Assembly: GCA_014871385.1 (NCBI GenBank)
Contig: CM026433.1
Span: 13,900,023 to 13,964,022, forward strand
DNA: 64,000 nt
Origin: Ceratodon purpureus
Taxonomy: Eukaryota; Streptophyta; Bryopsida; Pseudoditrichales; Ditrichaceae
Direction of reading: 5' to 3'
Below the pieces are notes generated by a model that had not been told where the DNA came from, made no database searches, and saw only the letters and a program-made list of their open reading frames with translations. This document shows positions 48,688-58,903 of this stretch, in pieces. How positions within the stretch are numbered: the first letter of the stretch is position 1; each line of letters begins with the position of its first letter. Made by a program: the position numbers and the translations under genes.

Positions 48688-48885
48688 ACGTAAGTGTGGT
48701 CGGGCCCGAACAATCCTTTTTTCAGGGTTTAGGAGGGAGTCACCTAAGTGTGGTCGGGCCCAAACAAACCTTTTTCAAGGTGTAGGATGGAGTCACCTAA
48801 GTGTGTTCGGGCCCGAACAAACCTTTCTCACAGTCCATGAGGGAGTCACCTAGGTGTGTTCGGACCCGAACAAACCTTTTTACAG
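48688..48885 (+). repeat. Four tandem copies of a motif with TCGGGCCCGAACAA core
   Basis: GAGTCACCTAAGTGTGGTCG and CGGGCCCGAACAAACCTTTT recur four times at about 50-bp spacing, just downstream of the transposase gene and about 1.4 kb from the right terminus. The core matches the motif in the 150-bp arrays and near the left terminus. Confidence 0.85.
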
Positions 48886-49043
48886 ACTCTCCAAACGAAT
48901 CAGAGTTTTACGGCAGTCTCATTCAGAGGGAGGTCTATTAATGACCCACCTTTGTTAAATTTCTGTCGATTGCTGTATGTGCGTAGGTGTGTATGTTGTG
49001 TTGCACATGTATGTTCCAATGACCTCCTTGGTGTGCGCAGTAC

Positions 49044-49735
49044 TCACAATCCATTGTCTTCCAGTTTTTGACGCTTGCTAGGATTTTTATTAACCACATT
49101 GGCTGTTGGCTGACAGCCCTCCCCATCCACTGCTAGCTGAGGACGTGTAATCCAATGAAATTGTTTTATCCACATACGGCTGTTTTGATTACAGCCTCTT
49201 GTTTCTAGAAAAATACCATTGTCATTTGCTTGGCAAGCGCAATCAATATACATCATGGGATCATCCGGGTCATCAGAAGGTATCCATAGATACACATCCT
49301 CGCGGAATTGCCTTGTTGCTGTGAGAATGAACTTGCATGAGTCTTTTTCGTAATAAAATGTCGATGTGTAGCTCTTCTTAAAATAACTCATGCTGTACGT
49401 ACATTTTCAGCTTCTCTCTGAAGACGGGATGGAAGTGTTCTGACTGTCGTAGCACCACTTACCGGTCCATAAACCAGCATCAATTCGGGGTGAAGGTCAT
49501 TAAGTATTGAAACAGAGTAGTCGCCAAGTGTATCAATCAATCCCGAGATGTATGGATTTATCCTGAACTGGCCCTTCTGCAGAAAGTGCCTAAAGCCTAA
49601 ACCTCGAGGAGGACTGAACTGAGAGACATATAGTCCATCTTCTTCAGTCTTCCAACGACATTGAGGTTCCTCAGTACGTGGCCATTCATCACAGATTGGA
49701 CAGACATCGTCCGATTATCCTGCCAAGACTTTTCG
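49044..49735 (-). pseudogene. Gene remnant of unknown family
   Basis: Two adjacent minus-strand open stretches look like coding sequence but are in different frames. The upstream stretch (about 49715-49405) starts near CPICDEWPRTEE and contains FRHFLQKGQFRINPYISG and GDYSVSILNDLHPELM. The downstream stretch (49391-49044, 115 codons) contains DSCKFILTATRQF and a Cys/Asp-rich middle. A TAA precedes the first. Either an intron or a frameshift separates them. I do not recognise the family; it looks like a decayed cargo gene of the 23.6-kb element. Confidence 0.4.
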
Positions 49736-50243
49736 ATGTATTCAACTGAAGTTCAAGCACTCATTCACTCGGTTGTATAAAGGCAAAATGTTATCAATAA
49801 TTGAAGCTTGATGTTTTGAATCGTTGGAGGCATTTGAAGAGGTGACCGTTTGAAAGGTTGTTGTAATATGAAAGATCAATTTAGCGTGTATAAAAAGATA
49901 CAAAGTCTCAACTGTCATACACGAGGGACAATATCTGTACCTGAACCAACATTTGCGAATTGGAACAGAAGGCCGCTACTGCGTGACCGTCACCTCAGTG
50001 CACGTCCCCAAAATAAGCCCCAGCCGAATAGTTCTTATGACAACATTCCACGAGTGCAAGCCCCTACTGCCCACTCACCCTAAACCAACATTTTCCACGG
50101 CCATAGATCCAAGTCCTTCAGTCATTTCACTGAAATTGTCCACGGCCATAGGTCACGTTACGAACTATATTTAGAATTTTAAAAACTAAAAAAAGTTGTA
50201 AAACCATAAAATACTGTATCCTTACCGCTCTAAATCATATTTT
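49736..50243. other. Right subterminal region of the 23.6-kb element
   Basis: No gene seen. CCACGGCCATAG occurs twice (near 50097 and 50140), and TTACCGCTC occurs again just inside the inverted repeat. Confidence 0.5.
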
Positions 50244-50309
50244 CATCAAAATATCCGAAAAGTTACCGCTCACCGCTCTCCGCTCGCCTCTCAACGCTCG
50301 CAGAATAGC
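50244..50309 (-). repeat. Right terminal inverted repeat of the 23.6-kb element
   Basis: The reverse complement matches 26723-26788 at 60 of 66 positions without gaps. Six bases (gacgtc) separate it from the flanking 14-bp direct repeat. Confidence 0.88.
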
Positions 50310-50315
50310 GACGTC

Positions 50316-52171
50316 CGTGCCCGCGTGGGCGCTACATCTACTTCGAGTCTTCCCTACAGCGACGACTCCCCGACCCAGAAGCGTCACCGACACGACACCG
50401 ACGCTCTTGACTTACCACATTACCAAGACAATGACTACAATGACGATGAGTTGAACGGAATGTCAAGCCCTGTAAGTGTCCTTCTCTATTTTACAGATTA
50501 GGTTTAGCCTTCATGGTTCTCCTATCTGTCATATAGTTCGTGGACACACATGGTTGGGACTTAATGCTTATTGATTCATAGCGCATATTGCCCATGCCCT
50601 TCTCAATTCACCCTAACGTACTTGCCATCCATACCAGGATTACAACACGGTGACATTCAGCACTCAGACACCGTTTAACAGCTTTGATAGTGGCGGATCA
50701 GAACCTTCGGTGCCTCTCGGCCACGACTCTTTCATGGACGCCAACACTGAACTCGCCAATCCCATCAAACGCCGATCACCACCGACTACATCGAATCCCT
50801 CCTTGTCAGACGTCCACACCCCACATGTAAGTGTCCGTTTTCTTTATGAGGAATATCTCCACATTCAGATTGGTATGCAATGTTAGAGCATTCTCTAATT
50901 ACATAATTTTTACAGGCCATGGTCTCCACAGGATATCGGGGCCATGTCTATGGCGATGACCCCACTTCACATCAACTGGTGCATTACCGATCCGGGTACG
51001 CACAAGATCAGCGGGGGGACGAACGTGCTCGCATAGAAATGCTCGAGTCAAGACTAATGGGATGCGAGGACTCGAAAGTGGCCATGGAATCCCGCCTAGA
51101 TTTTATACAAGCTGATGTTAGTAGTACTAGGAATGCAATGCAGGAACTCATCGCCATGATCAAACGTTCTGCGTCAGAGAGTAGACACCCGCGTGGACAT
51201 ACCGCGGATGCTATTGAAACACATCAAAGTTCTCCACATAAACCAGGTACCTCGTAATTCCCTACTCTTGAAGAAGCAATCACCACTCTATTTTTGGATA
51301 TGAAATTAATTCTAGCAACACTCATATTGACCGCTCTTTTCCAGAGTCACCGACGGCGAGCATGAAGACAGTGCTACTGTCACCAGCATCTGCAGTGACC
51401 GAGACCATCAACAAAGCAAAGGAAAATGTTGAGACGCGGGTGTCAAGCGGCAATAGTCGGAGTCCTAACAACAACGAAACGACATTTGAGGCAAACACAC
51501 CGCGCCTACCCATGCCCAGTGATGAGACAGCAAAGGCCAATGGCGATGCAGTCGTTGCAGCGGTGACATTGCCAGTTGACGATCTGAGCACTGCAGCGCC
51601 CTCGGACAATGATCCACCCATTGATGTTGCCGCATGTGGCTATCACACGAGGCCCGACCCTATACTGACGCCAATGGAGACTCCGAGGGAAATGATGGAC
51701 ATTCTGCTTCCTCAAGCTTCGGACTGGGACAATGACTTCGAACCTCTACCTCCTCGACGAATCCAGCAAACAACGGTTGTGCCTGTTGAGACCCGCGGAC
51801 GGAAGAAGGGCAAAACAACGTCCATGTGCACAAAAGTGCCTCCGGAACCCATACTTCCTCGAGACGAAGGTTGTGACCCAATCTCCGTAGGAAAACCGGT
51901 CTGGATTCTTCACGAACAATTTCCTCTGATCGTGGTTGCGCAGGGGAAGGCAGGTGTGGCCTGGCGGACAAAATCTAACAAACTAGGGGCACAGTGTTCA
52001 GAGGGACACCAGTGGATTCACGTTCACAGGATCTTCAAGCATTCTGTACCCCTCTTGTTCCCCGAACCAGAAGTGGGATGCTCTGTTCTGGAAAGCGCTC
52101 TCCCCCCGGCACAAGGACGTCACAAACAGATTATGTGGTCATCTCGCCACCTTATTACATACAAACCGTAG
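50316..52171 (+). pseudogene. Transposase_24/TNP1-like CACTA gene, 3' part
   Basis: Continuation of the gene broken at 26718. Exons 50316-50471, 50638-50826, 50916-51246 and 51345-52171 join in phase. The first 14 bases are the duplicated target. Joined to the 5' part with one copy of the duplication, the product would be about 806 residues with no stop. This half holds an acidic linker, a predicted coiled coil (ERARIEMLESRLMGCEDS), a Ser/Thr/Pro-rich stretch, a basic patch (RGRKKGK) and a C-terminal domain (VGKPVWILHEQFPLIVVAQG through WIHVHRIFK) resembling the TNP1/EN/SPM C-terminal family (PF03017). Without the 5' part it lacks a promoter and start, so it is probably silent. Confidence 0.87.
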
Positions 52172-53102
52172 ATCATATCACAATCGTGAATCACAGTAGC
52201 AGAAGTCAGGCTTGGTCGATGCGTACCCGCATTTGTAGTTCCAGGATCTTGACAGTCTTCCGAGCACCTTAGCAATGGCATCCCCATTGTACGCATTTAT
52301 ATGGATTTGTATCGCCTGGTTTCCTCATCCAAATTTGTCGTATCATTGACTCAGAATCAAGCTTTGTCGGTGTCAAATGCTGCATTCAAGACCAGAATAT
52401 CACGTAATTAGCGAGATGAAGTTGTTATTCTTTCACCGACAGCATTGCTTTGTATGTGCTGAAACCCTAAACCAGCGGCCAAATCGGGATGTATTCAATG
52501 ATGATGCTGTCACTTCCGATTCCTAAAAATAAATTAGGTCCCAACCCCTGATGATTGATCTGCCGTCATGCACCAACGTCCATCCATATTAAGACCCCCA
52601 AACCCGATCCCATACCCGGCGCACATACCCCAGAATTCCAGATCCGGATACTACCGGGTATCTACCATTGCACATGTCGATAAGGTTATACAGGTGCAAA
52701 ATCCCGGGTATAGACCGGAATGATATCCAGACCCTTAATCGTCACTTACCCTGAAACATAGGTTGATATCCGAATATTTTTCCCTCATAGGATATATGCA
52801 GCCGGTGCATTTCATTTACCGGCACTGTACAATGTAAATCGAGATTGAGCCAGCAGGCTCTAGTAAAGACAGCTGTACCACAATTCCACTGGAGGAAATT
52901 ATCATCCCACAACTGTTGATCGACACGGTGGTCCCAAGTCGAGGTCCCACGATGGCACAGCGATTAACAAAAGTAACGCTGTCAGTCCTTCTCCCGCTGG
53001 TGAGTACCAGTGCCGGGTTACACCGCGCCCCCTATTGCAGTACACCCTGGTGTGAAGACCGGAGTTCAGTGTACTCCGCAGTGTAAAGCCTGGTCTTGGC
53101 TG
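52172..53102. other. Right CACTA subterminal region
   Basis: No gene. Repeated CCGGGTAT (near 52650 and 52704), ATCCGGATA (near 52640) and GTACACC/GTGTAC elements match motifs near the left terminus, as expected of transposase-binding subterminal repeats. Confidence 0.55.
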
Positions 53103-53120
53103 ACCACTTCTCCACTAGTG
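53103..53120 (-). repeat. Right CACTA terminal inverted repeat
   Basis: The reverse complement reads CACTAGTGGAGAAGTGGT. It is followed by cat (53121-53123), the target duplication. Confidence 0.9.
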
Positions 53121-53123
53121 CAT

Positions 53124-55194
53124 ATCCATTCACAATAATAAAATATAATCAAACATCACCCTCAGTTACTCCTCTGCAATTTTGAAAAACTACACCTACC
53201 ACAGTGGCTACCAGGACGACCAACTCATGCATGTAAGTGCTCCATCTCATGTAACTTGATTTCAACCCCAAACATACCCAACATACAACCGCATTTCAAT
53301 GCTATGCTTACAACTTTACTCTGACAACCACAGGTTTTCATGTTAACCCCTAAAGGACAATCATCCACATTTGGGCTTTTTTGGAATTTGGGCATGTACC
53401 TATGAATGCAATTTCTATCAAGATTTTCTGAAATTTTTATTGAAGGTGGGCCGTTCGGAGATCTTTGTGTGGGTATTTTTATTTTTCAATTCCGGCATCA
53501 GGATCAAAAGTTATGAAGGTTTAAGTGTCAAACGCTGCTCGTCGGGCAGCTGCTGAATTTTTCTAAGCCACTGTGAATGCAGCAAATTCTGCCCAAAACT
53601 GCCCAAAACTGCCCAAAATTGCAAAAATCTGCCAAAATCTGACCAAAGACGAAATTTCGAAATTCCACCAAAAATTGAGATTTTGATATTTTTCAAAAAT
53701 AAAAATTTCTACGTATAGATAAGGCAGTAGAGCATGTTTCCACCGTTTGGATTTTTAATCAAAATTTTTTTCATATGCTATTTTTATTGTCCAAAAACGG
53801 CCTTTGTTTGTGAATTTCAGTATACCCCCTAGCGGAAAATGATTTTTTTGGCAACTTTCCACAACGTTTTTGAATATAATTTTCTCAGCACAATTAGCTA
53901 ACTCAGTCTTCTTTGACGTGCATCAAAACCCCCAAAATCCATAATGCAAAAAAATGGTTTTTTGGGCCTTCAAAACTCTGCTGTCATCTTTTTTTGCGGG
54001 GAAAAAAACTTGTTATTCTACTTTGAACGTTAGGATCTTGCAATTGGTGAGGAATGAGTGTGTAAGATTTGGTGGGCATGTAGACATAGAAGTTAGCTAC
54101 AAGATCTTACGGTTAGATGTTCTAAAAAAGACCCCAAGTTTGCAAAAACCACCTTGCTTTGAAGAGGGGCTGTTTTGAGGCAGTTTTGATGAAAAATACC
54201 CTTAGAACTTTAGGGGTTAAGCATCTAGTATAAATAACATGGCTTACTCTGTGGCTTACACGTTTTTTTAGCAAAAACATGGTCACTCTGTCCAAAATAC
54301 TAAACTATTTCTATTCTTATCATGATTTCAACTTCAGTCAAGTTACATGAGATCCATGAATTCTAGAGGAATCCAAATTCCAAAATACATAAAATTGGAT
54401 ACTAATCCATGAATCTTAAAATGACAACATTCATATGGGTTTAAGAATATTCAACATCCTTCAGAATGGCATGACATTCTACAATTGATTTATACTAAAA
54501 AAAATATTGAGAAACTCTTACAACGGTTCTTCCTTCCAAAACTCTATTATAAATTTATAAATTGCATCCTAGAGAATTATCATACATTTAGTAATTAGTC
54601 TTATCGATGTACATCACTTCAAGTCTATGAAGAACATTTGTATTAAAAGACCATTGGTCTAATTCTTTTAACAACCCGAGTATCTTATAAATGATAAAAC
54701 ATAATTTATATTAAATGTTGAATTTACATGAATGCCATTAAAGAATACTTCATAAAATTTAGAAAGAAATCATTTTAGAGAAAGAAAAAAAAACTTCAGC
54801 CTCCGAAGGAGACCGACGTGAATTAAGTGCCTGTTAGATTTACCCCCAATCCAAAGTCCACAAGACAAAGGTATGGAAGTAAAGATGTAAATTTGAATGT
54901 GAGTTTGGACACCAAGCCACGAGCTCGTTGTTGGTTGGTGGTGAGCGTTTCTCTCATATAACTGGTCCACGTTTGAACCCCGATAGAATTGTGTTGAGCA
55001 GATGTGGAAATGAAGTGGCTTGGTAGTGCTGAGTGAGCAATCGGAGACAAGAAATGAGTTGTATCAACCAACAGCCCATCGTGCTATCATTTTCATTTCA
55101 CAAGTCAATCAATTGTAGAATTTCATATATGATTAATAAAATTGATTAGTACAAAACAAGTTCAACAAATAAATTGAAAACTGTAGATGAAGAG
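53124..55194. other. AT-rich flank without a supportable gene
   Basis: About 2 kb. Short open frames only. A GCCCAAAACT run at 53584-53650 is locally repetitive. Several A/T homopolymers. No family motif was recognised. Confidence 0.5.
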
Positions 55195-55500
55195 GTACTC
55201 CTTCTGTCTGTTGCGGACGGCAACCCTAAGATAGAGCAAGGGACTAAATTGAGGGGATACCTCAAAGGGAGACAAGAATAGACTAGAAGTGAAAGGATTC
55301 CTCAGACAAGACTGAGAATAACACTTGAAGTGGGAAAACTAGAAGTGATGTTGATAACTCGAAGAGTATGTACAACTGGTGTTGAAGAGAGTGAGGAGCA
55401 ATGGCCCTCGACTCTCTATTTATACTAGGCTAGAGGAAACTTCCGCAGAAAGGTCCTAGAGACCTTGGGAAGCATCCATAAGACCTTCCGGACAGGGTTG
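55195..55500 (-). mobile_element. Possible solo or truncated LTR remnant
   Basis: On the minus strand a TATA-like AGTATAAATAGAGAGTCGAG is followed by a C/T-rich leader with CTCTCTTCA, and ends near GGGTTGCCGTCCGCAACA. This promoter-leader arrangement resembles the long terminal repeat of a plant Copia/Gypsy element. No coding region, primer-binding site or second LTR was found, so this is tentative. Confidence 0.35.
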
Positions 55501-55537
55501 TCTATTCGGACGGACATGGGCAAAATTTCCGGACATA

Positions 55538-55560
55538 GACGGACGGACGGACGGACGGAC
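55538..55560. repeat. (GACG)n microsatellite
   Basis: Five or more GACG units within a wider CGGACA-rich stretch (55497-55590). Confidence 0.8.
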
Positions 55561-55721
55561 CGGTCGGTCCCCGGACATACTCGGACATTGAGGGGAGGAG
55601 GAAAATTACTAAGTTAGTTTTTTTTTTTTACAACTTACCTATAGGGGAAACATATTGATGACATGGACAACGAACGATGGCGGGGAATTCCACATATGCA
55701 AAAGGGGTGCCAGCATGTGTA

Positions 55722-55925
55722 GGGGGCGAGAGCGGGTTCAGGGGGGCGCGAGCGGGTTCAGGGGGGGGCGCGAGCGGGTTCAGGGGGGGCGCGAGCGGGT
55801 TCAGGGGGGGGGCGCGAGCGGGTTCAGGGGGGGGCGCGAGCGTGTTCAGGGGGGGCGCGAGCGGGTTCAGGGGGGGCGCGAGCGGGTTCAGGGGGGGGGG
55901 CGCGAGCGGGTTCAGGGGGGTTCAG
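55722..55925 (+). repeat. G-rich minisatellite 1 (GGGGGGCGCGAGCGGGTTCA)
   Basis: About nine tandem copies of a 20-25 bp unit with variable G-run length, 3' of the RING gene. It generates spurious GGRERVQ frames. Long G runs give strong G-quadruplex potential. Confidence 0.93.
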
Positions 55926-56178
55926 GTAGATAGTAAATTTTTGACAATGCAAAAAAACCTAGCATTTTCATCAGAATAATATATTGGGGCTAAGCGCAAT
56001 GACAAAAGTGTAAATTCAGCATAGAAAAAATGAGATACTCGTGAGCCAAAATACATGGACTTTGCAAAGTTGTATACATTTATGAAAGTAAAAGCATTTC
56101 ATTACCAATTCAAACCAAAACATTACAAAAACTGTAGTATATGAAAACTAGTCACTTAGTACTAAGTTGTAACTATTC

Positions 56179-58557
56179 CTATTCATCTGCATCTACTCCC
56201 GCTGTGCCACTTGGTCCCGCTCCATCGTCCAGCGTCAAGCTGCGCCTGGCTCTCGTCCGTGTTCGCCGGAATGGGCCATCACTTTCACTGAGAGAACGCA
56301 AAATTTGCGAGTTCCTCAATTCTCTCAATGTACGCAATGTCTGTGGAGAGTGTTCCTCCAGAAGAAAGTCAACAGCCTCATGTTTGAAAATTAACTTCCA
56401 CTCCGAAAGAGACATTTGGACTGCATCACGGGCGGTCAAAGACATGAATTGACCTTCGAGGTCTGTAACCAATTCCCCGTCCTTGTTCCATATGAGGCCT
56501 TTTGGGTGATTACCAAGTTGGAACTTCCTATGCTTCGGATCCCAGTATCCATTCAAAGTCTGATAGAAGAAATTTCGTTTCCCTTGGTCCTCCTTCTTTG
56601 ATCCAATTATCTTCTTTGCCACCCTCACAATCTGATTGGGGTCATCCTCCCATCCCAACTCGTCACTTACATTGCTCTTGAAGACCGAGTGAGTCTGGGC
56701 CCGCCAACTCCAAATCAAATCTTCCCCCCACATGTTGCGGTACTGTTCACCTGGTGTGTTTTCGGGATTTCTCTCATGGCTTGGTGGCATGTATGGAGTG
56801 AGTCCAAAAACCTCGTACAAGCGTTCATGGAACGGGGATTTGCACACCGGGCAAAATCTCCTTACCAAAAAAATGTTAATTAAACACATAGGATGGAACA
56901 TGTGGGTACATGATCCAACTGCCCATCCACCCTCAGGACCAAATGGATTTATACACACAGGGCATTCTTTTGAACCATCCATCACCCACGGTTGAGGATT
57001 TGGCCAAAGCTTTCTGCTATTAACTCCTTCCTTCATTTGAAGATCATGGCACGAAGTTGCGTTTACATCGAAATTCAACTTGGCCCAATCTATGAGTTCA
57101 GGATTCGATTCTTGCTTTGCCATGGTATCTGGATACATATCATCTGCGTTAGTCCATGAAGTGAGGCCAAAATTCCTTCGTTTGTTGTGTTGCAAGTACG
57201 ATTCGTCGATCTTCTTGAACTCTAATGCAATTTGGCGACCGCGATCAACGCTGAGAATGGTTGCCACTTTCCACTCGTAGTATGCTTTAGCAAACTTAGA
57301 AACAAGGAGCCGCAAATCATTATTGGCTCTCTTCAATGTCTCCACTTCTCCCGTTAGAGCATCGGGTGGAAATGACAAGGAATCTTGACTTAATGGTCCA
57401 TCGATGTCCACATAGGGTCGCGGGTATGGGGCTGGTGGAGGCAATATCACTCCAACTCGTCGTCGTTTTGCTGGAGTGGAAATATTCTCCAACACACCGG
57501 CCGTTGCAACATCAACCGTGTTGTTGATGTAAGATTCATCCACCAACATTGGATCTTGAACTACAGGTATATCATTGGCTTGAGAAGACTGAGGTCTTTC
57601 TCGTTCTTGCAATTGATTGCGCAAATCTGATATTACTGCATCTTTTGCTGCTGATTCCAATCGTAGTTTTCGGATGGTCTCTTGTAACTCTGCAATGAAG
57701 CCATCCTTTTCTATTAGCTGTAATTGTAACTCCCCGACCTCCTCGGTCTGGTTAGACTGGTCATTTCTAACTAGAACCGGCATGCCAAGAACCATCGTAG
57801 GTTCAGTTCCGACCACGTCCAAATTAGCTGCCGTATTTGGATCGTTTTCCACGAAGATGTTGTTCGCATCGTCGTGAGGTTCTATGACGTCCGCTGGATG
57901 GTTCATTGGAGGCTCTACAGCCATATTTGCTGGTGCTGCAATTCTACGTGGTGGACGTTCTCCACGACGACCATCGGAATCAGAATCTGGTTCAGACTCT
58001 GCTGTATCAGGCTCCCGCACTTGTGTTTTTTCCTTCATTTTTTTCCCCAGGCCACCATCTGCGTATTTCCTTTGTTTGGGAATGTCACGCTCTGTCGGCG
58101 CCCTAACACTCGGCGTGGATTTGATGGTGGACCAATCCACCACTTTGTGAAGCACCACCTCAGCATACACCATTCTGCAAATGAACAATGGTACTTCATT
58201 GCGTTCAACACATCGTTGCTTGTATAGATGCTGGTAAACTTGTATAGAACGTTCAACAAACTCCGCATTCAAGCAATAATAGAGGTTAGCCTTGTCTGAG
58301 ATCCTGTGTTTTCTGTGCCGATCATGTGGAAATATTTTTGTGATGTGGCACCACTCAATGAATTCCTCGCATGTGGAATATTTCCACGGTTCCGGCTCAT
58401 CTTGCCAACCTCTAAATGCCAACTTTGTGGGGTTGTTCAGCACATGGAGCCGCTTCTTCATCTTCTTGCCACCACGCTTCCGTTCACGATCTCTGATTTT
58501 CTTCTTTTCGGCCTTGGTGAGTGGCCTTTCCTCCGCCGGATCTGGGTTTCCCTCCAT
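56179..58557 (-). CDS. RING-H2 protein with coiled coil, 792 aa, intronless
   Basis: A single uninterrupted frame. The N-terminus is strongly basic (KAEKKKIRDRERKRGGKKMKK), then a conserved-looking Trp/Tyr-rich domain (about 45-150), an acidic linker, a coiled coil (about 265-320), and a RING finger near 530-575: C-x2-C, then SCTHMFHPMC, then C-x2-C, giving a C3H2C3 (RING-H2) set. The C-terminus is Arg/Ser-rich. RING-H2 domains usually confer E3 ubiquitin ligase activity; substrate unknown. Its promoter has CTATATAAG (plus-strand coordinates 58892-58900) beside a G-rich minisatellite, as does the kinase gene at 62.3 kb. Long intronless frames and shared promoter repeats suggest a mobile or virus-like origin rather than ordinary host genes, but no terminal repeats were identified. 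Confidence 0.8.
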   Translation of the reverse strand: MEGNPDPAEERPLTKAEKKKIRDRERKRGGKKMKKRLHVLNNPTKLAFRGWQDEPEPWKYSTCEEFIEWCHITKIFPHDRHRKHRISDKANLYYCLNAEFVERSIQVYQHLYKQRCVERNEVPLFICRMVYAEVVLHKVVDWSTIKSTPSVRAPTERDIPKQRKYADGGLGKKMKEKTQVREPDTAESEPDSDSDGRRGERPPRRIAAPANMAVEPPMNHPADVIEPHDDANNIFVENDPNTAANLDVVGTEPTMVLGMPVLVRNDQSNQTEEVGELQLQLIEKDGFIAELQETIRKLRLESAAKDAVISDLRNQLQERERPQSSQANDIPVVQDPMLVDESYINNTVDVATAGVLENISTPAKRRRVGVILPPPAPYPRPYVDIDGPLSQDSLSFPPDALTGEVETLKRANNDLRLLVSKFAKAYYEWKVATILSVDRGRQIALEFKKIDESYLQHNKRRNFGLTSWTNADDMYPDTMAKQESNPELIDWAKLNFDVNATSCHDLQMKEGVNSRKLWPNPQPWVMDGSKECPVCINPFGPEGGWAVGSCTHMFHPMCLINIFLVRRFCPVCKSPFHERLYEVFGLTPYMPPSHERNPENTPGEQYRNMWGEDLIWSWRAQTHSVFKSNVSDELGWEDDPNQIVRVAKKIIGSKKEDQGKRNFFYQTLNGYWDPKHRKFQLGNHPKGLIWNKDGELVTDLEGQFMSLTARDAVQMSLSEWKLIFKHEAVDFLLEEHSPQTLRTLRELRNSQILRSLSESDGPFRRTRTRARRSLTLDDGAGPSGTAGVDADE

Positions 58558-58903
58558 CGTGGTGTACTGGTAAAGTTTTCTGTGTTAAAAAACACACCAA
58601 CTCCGCAAAACTTCCCCCAATTGATTTTAAAATTTTCCTCCGTGGTTGATTATGGTATTGTAACTATACTTTGTGGCCCACCCAAGTATTCAGCAATAAG
58701 CCACCATGAGGTAGTTTAGGGCCCGAATTCCCGGATGAGCGTACAAAATAAGGCTGAAAGCTGGTACGTGGCGTTCTCAAAATACTGAAGACCCCACCCA
58801 AGTACTCAGCAATAAGCCACCGTGAGGTAGTTCAAGGCCTGAGTGCCAAGGTGGAGCTAAAAAAAGTGGGGGGGGGAGGGCGCCCCCTTCACTTATATAG
58901 TCG
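58558..58903 (-). promoter_or_regulatory. Leader and TATA box of the RING gene
   Basis: On the minus strand CTATATAAG is followed by a purine/G-rich start region and a leader. The leader contains a direct duplication: CCCAAGTATTCAGCAATAAG near 58681 and CCCAAGTACTCAGCAATAAG near 58797, each continuing through a CACCRTGAGGTAGTT block. The duplicated segment is about 60 bp, offset by about 116 bp. Confidence 0.65.

Larger units (their letters stand above)
26719..50315. mobile_element. Unclassified 23.6-kb cargo-bearing DNA transposon
   Basis: Three independent signals define it. A 66-bp inverted repeat lies at each end (26723-26788 and 50244-50309; 60 of 66 positions match, no gaps). A 14-bp direct repeat flanks it. 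The CACTA gene it interrupts has its reading frame restored exactly when the element and one repeat copy are removed. Contents: a degenerate plus-strand ORF, a 12-exon ParB-like/DNA-methyltransferase-like gene with two 150-bp tandem arrays in its introns, a small divergent gene, a MULE-like transposase with WRKY/GCM1-type and SWIM zinc motifs, and a gene remnant. A TCGGGSCCGA-cored motif is scattered through it. The 14-bp duplication does not fit the 8-11 bp typical of Mutator elements, and the short non-matching spacers (4 and 6 bp) between inverted and direct repeats are odd, so I leave the superfamily open. Confidence 0.85.
15143..53120. mobile_element. CACTA (En/Spm) transposon carrying a nested 23.6-kb insertion
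   Basis: The ends read CACTAGTGGAAAAATGGT at the left and, on the opposite strand at the right, CACTAGTGGAGAAGTGGT (16 of 18 identical), flanked by the 3-bp duplication cat. The span is 37,978 bp. Without the nested element and its duplicated 14 bp it would be about 14.4 kb, a normal autonomous CACTA size. It contains a coiled-coil accessory gene, the TNP2-type transposase and a Transposase_24/TNP1-like gene; the last is split by the nested element. Subterminal regions contain repeated GTACAC-type and CGGGTATA-type motifs at both ends, as expected for the binding sites of a TNPA-like protein. Confidence 0.93.

Noticed and set aside
26719-50315. Assignment of the 23.6-kb element to Helitrons or Polintons
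   Set aside because: No TC..CTRR ends, Rep/helicase, protein-primed polymerase or capsid genes seen; the ends are short inverted repeats with a 14-bp duplication.
26705-50329. The 14-bp direct repeat as coincidence
   Set aside because: A chance 14-bp match is unlikely at exactly the two points where inverted repeats begin, and it encodes the same codons in the same frame of one interrupted gene.
55655-55979. GGRERVQ/ASGFRGG repeat ORFs
   Set aside because: Two overlapping frames of the same G-rich minisatellite; both are open only because of the repeat.
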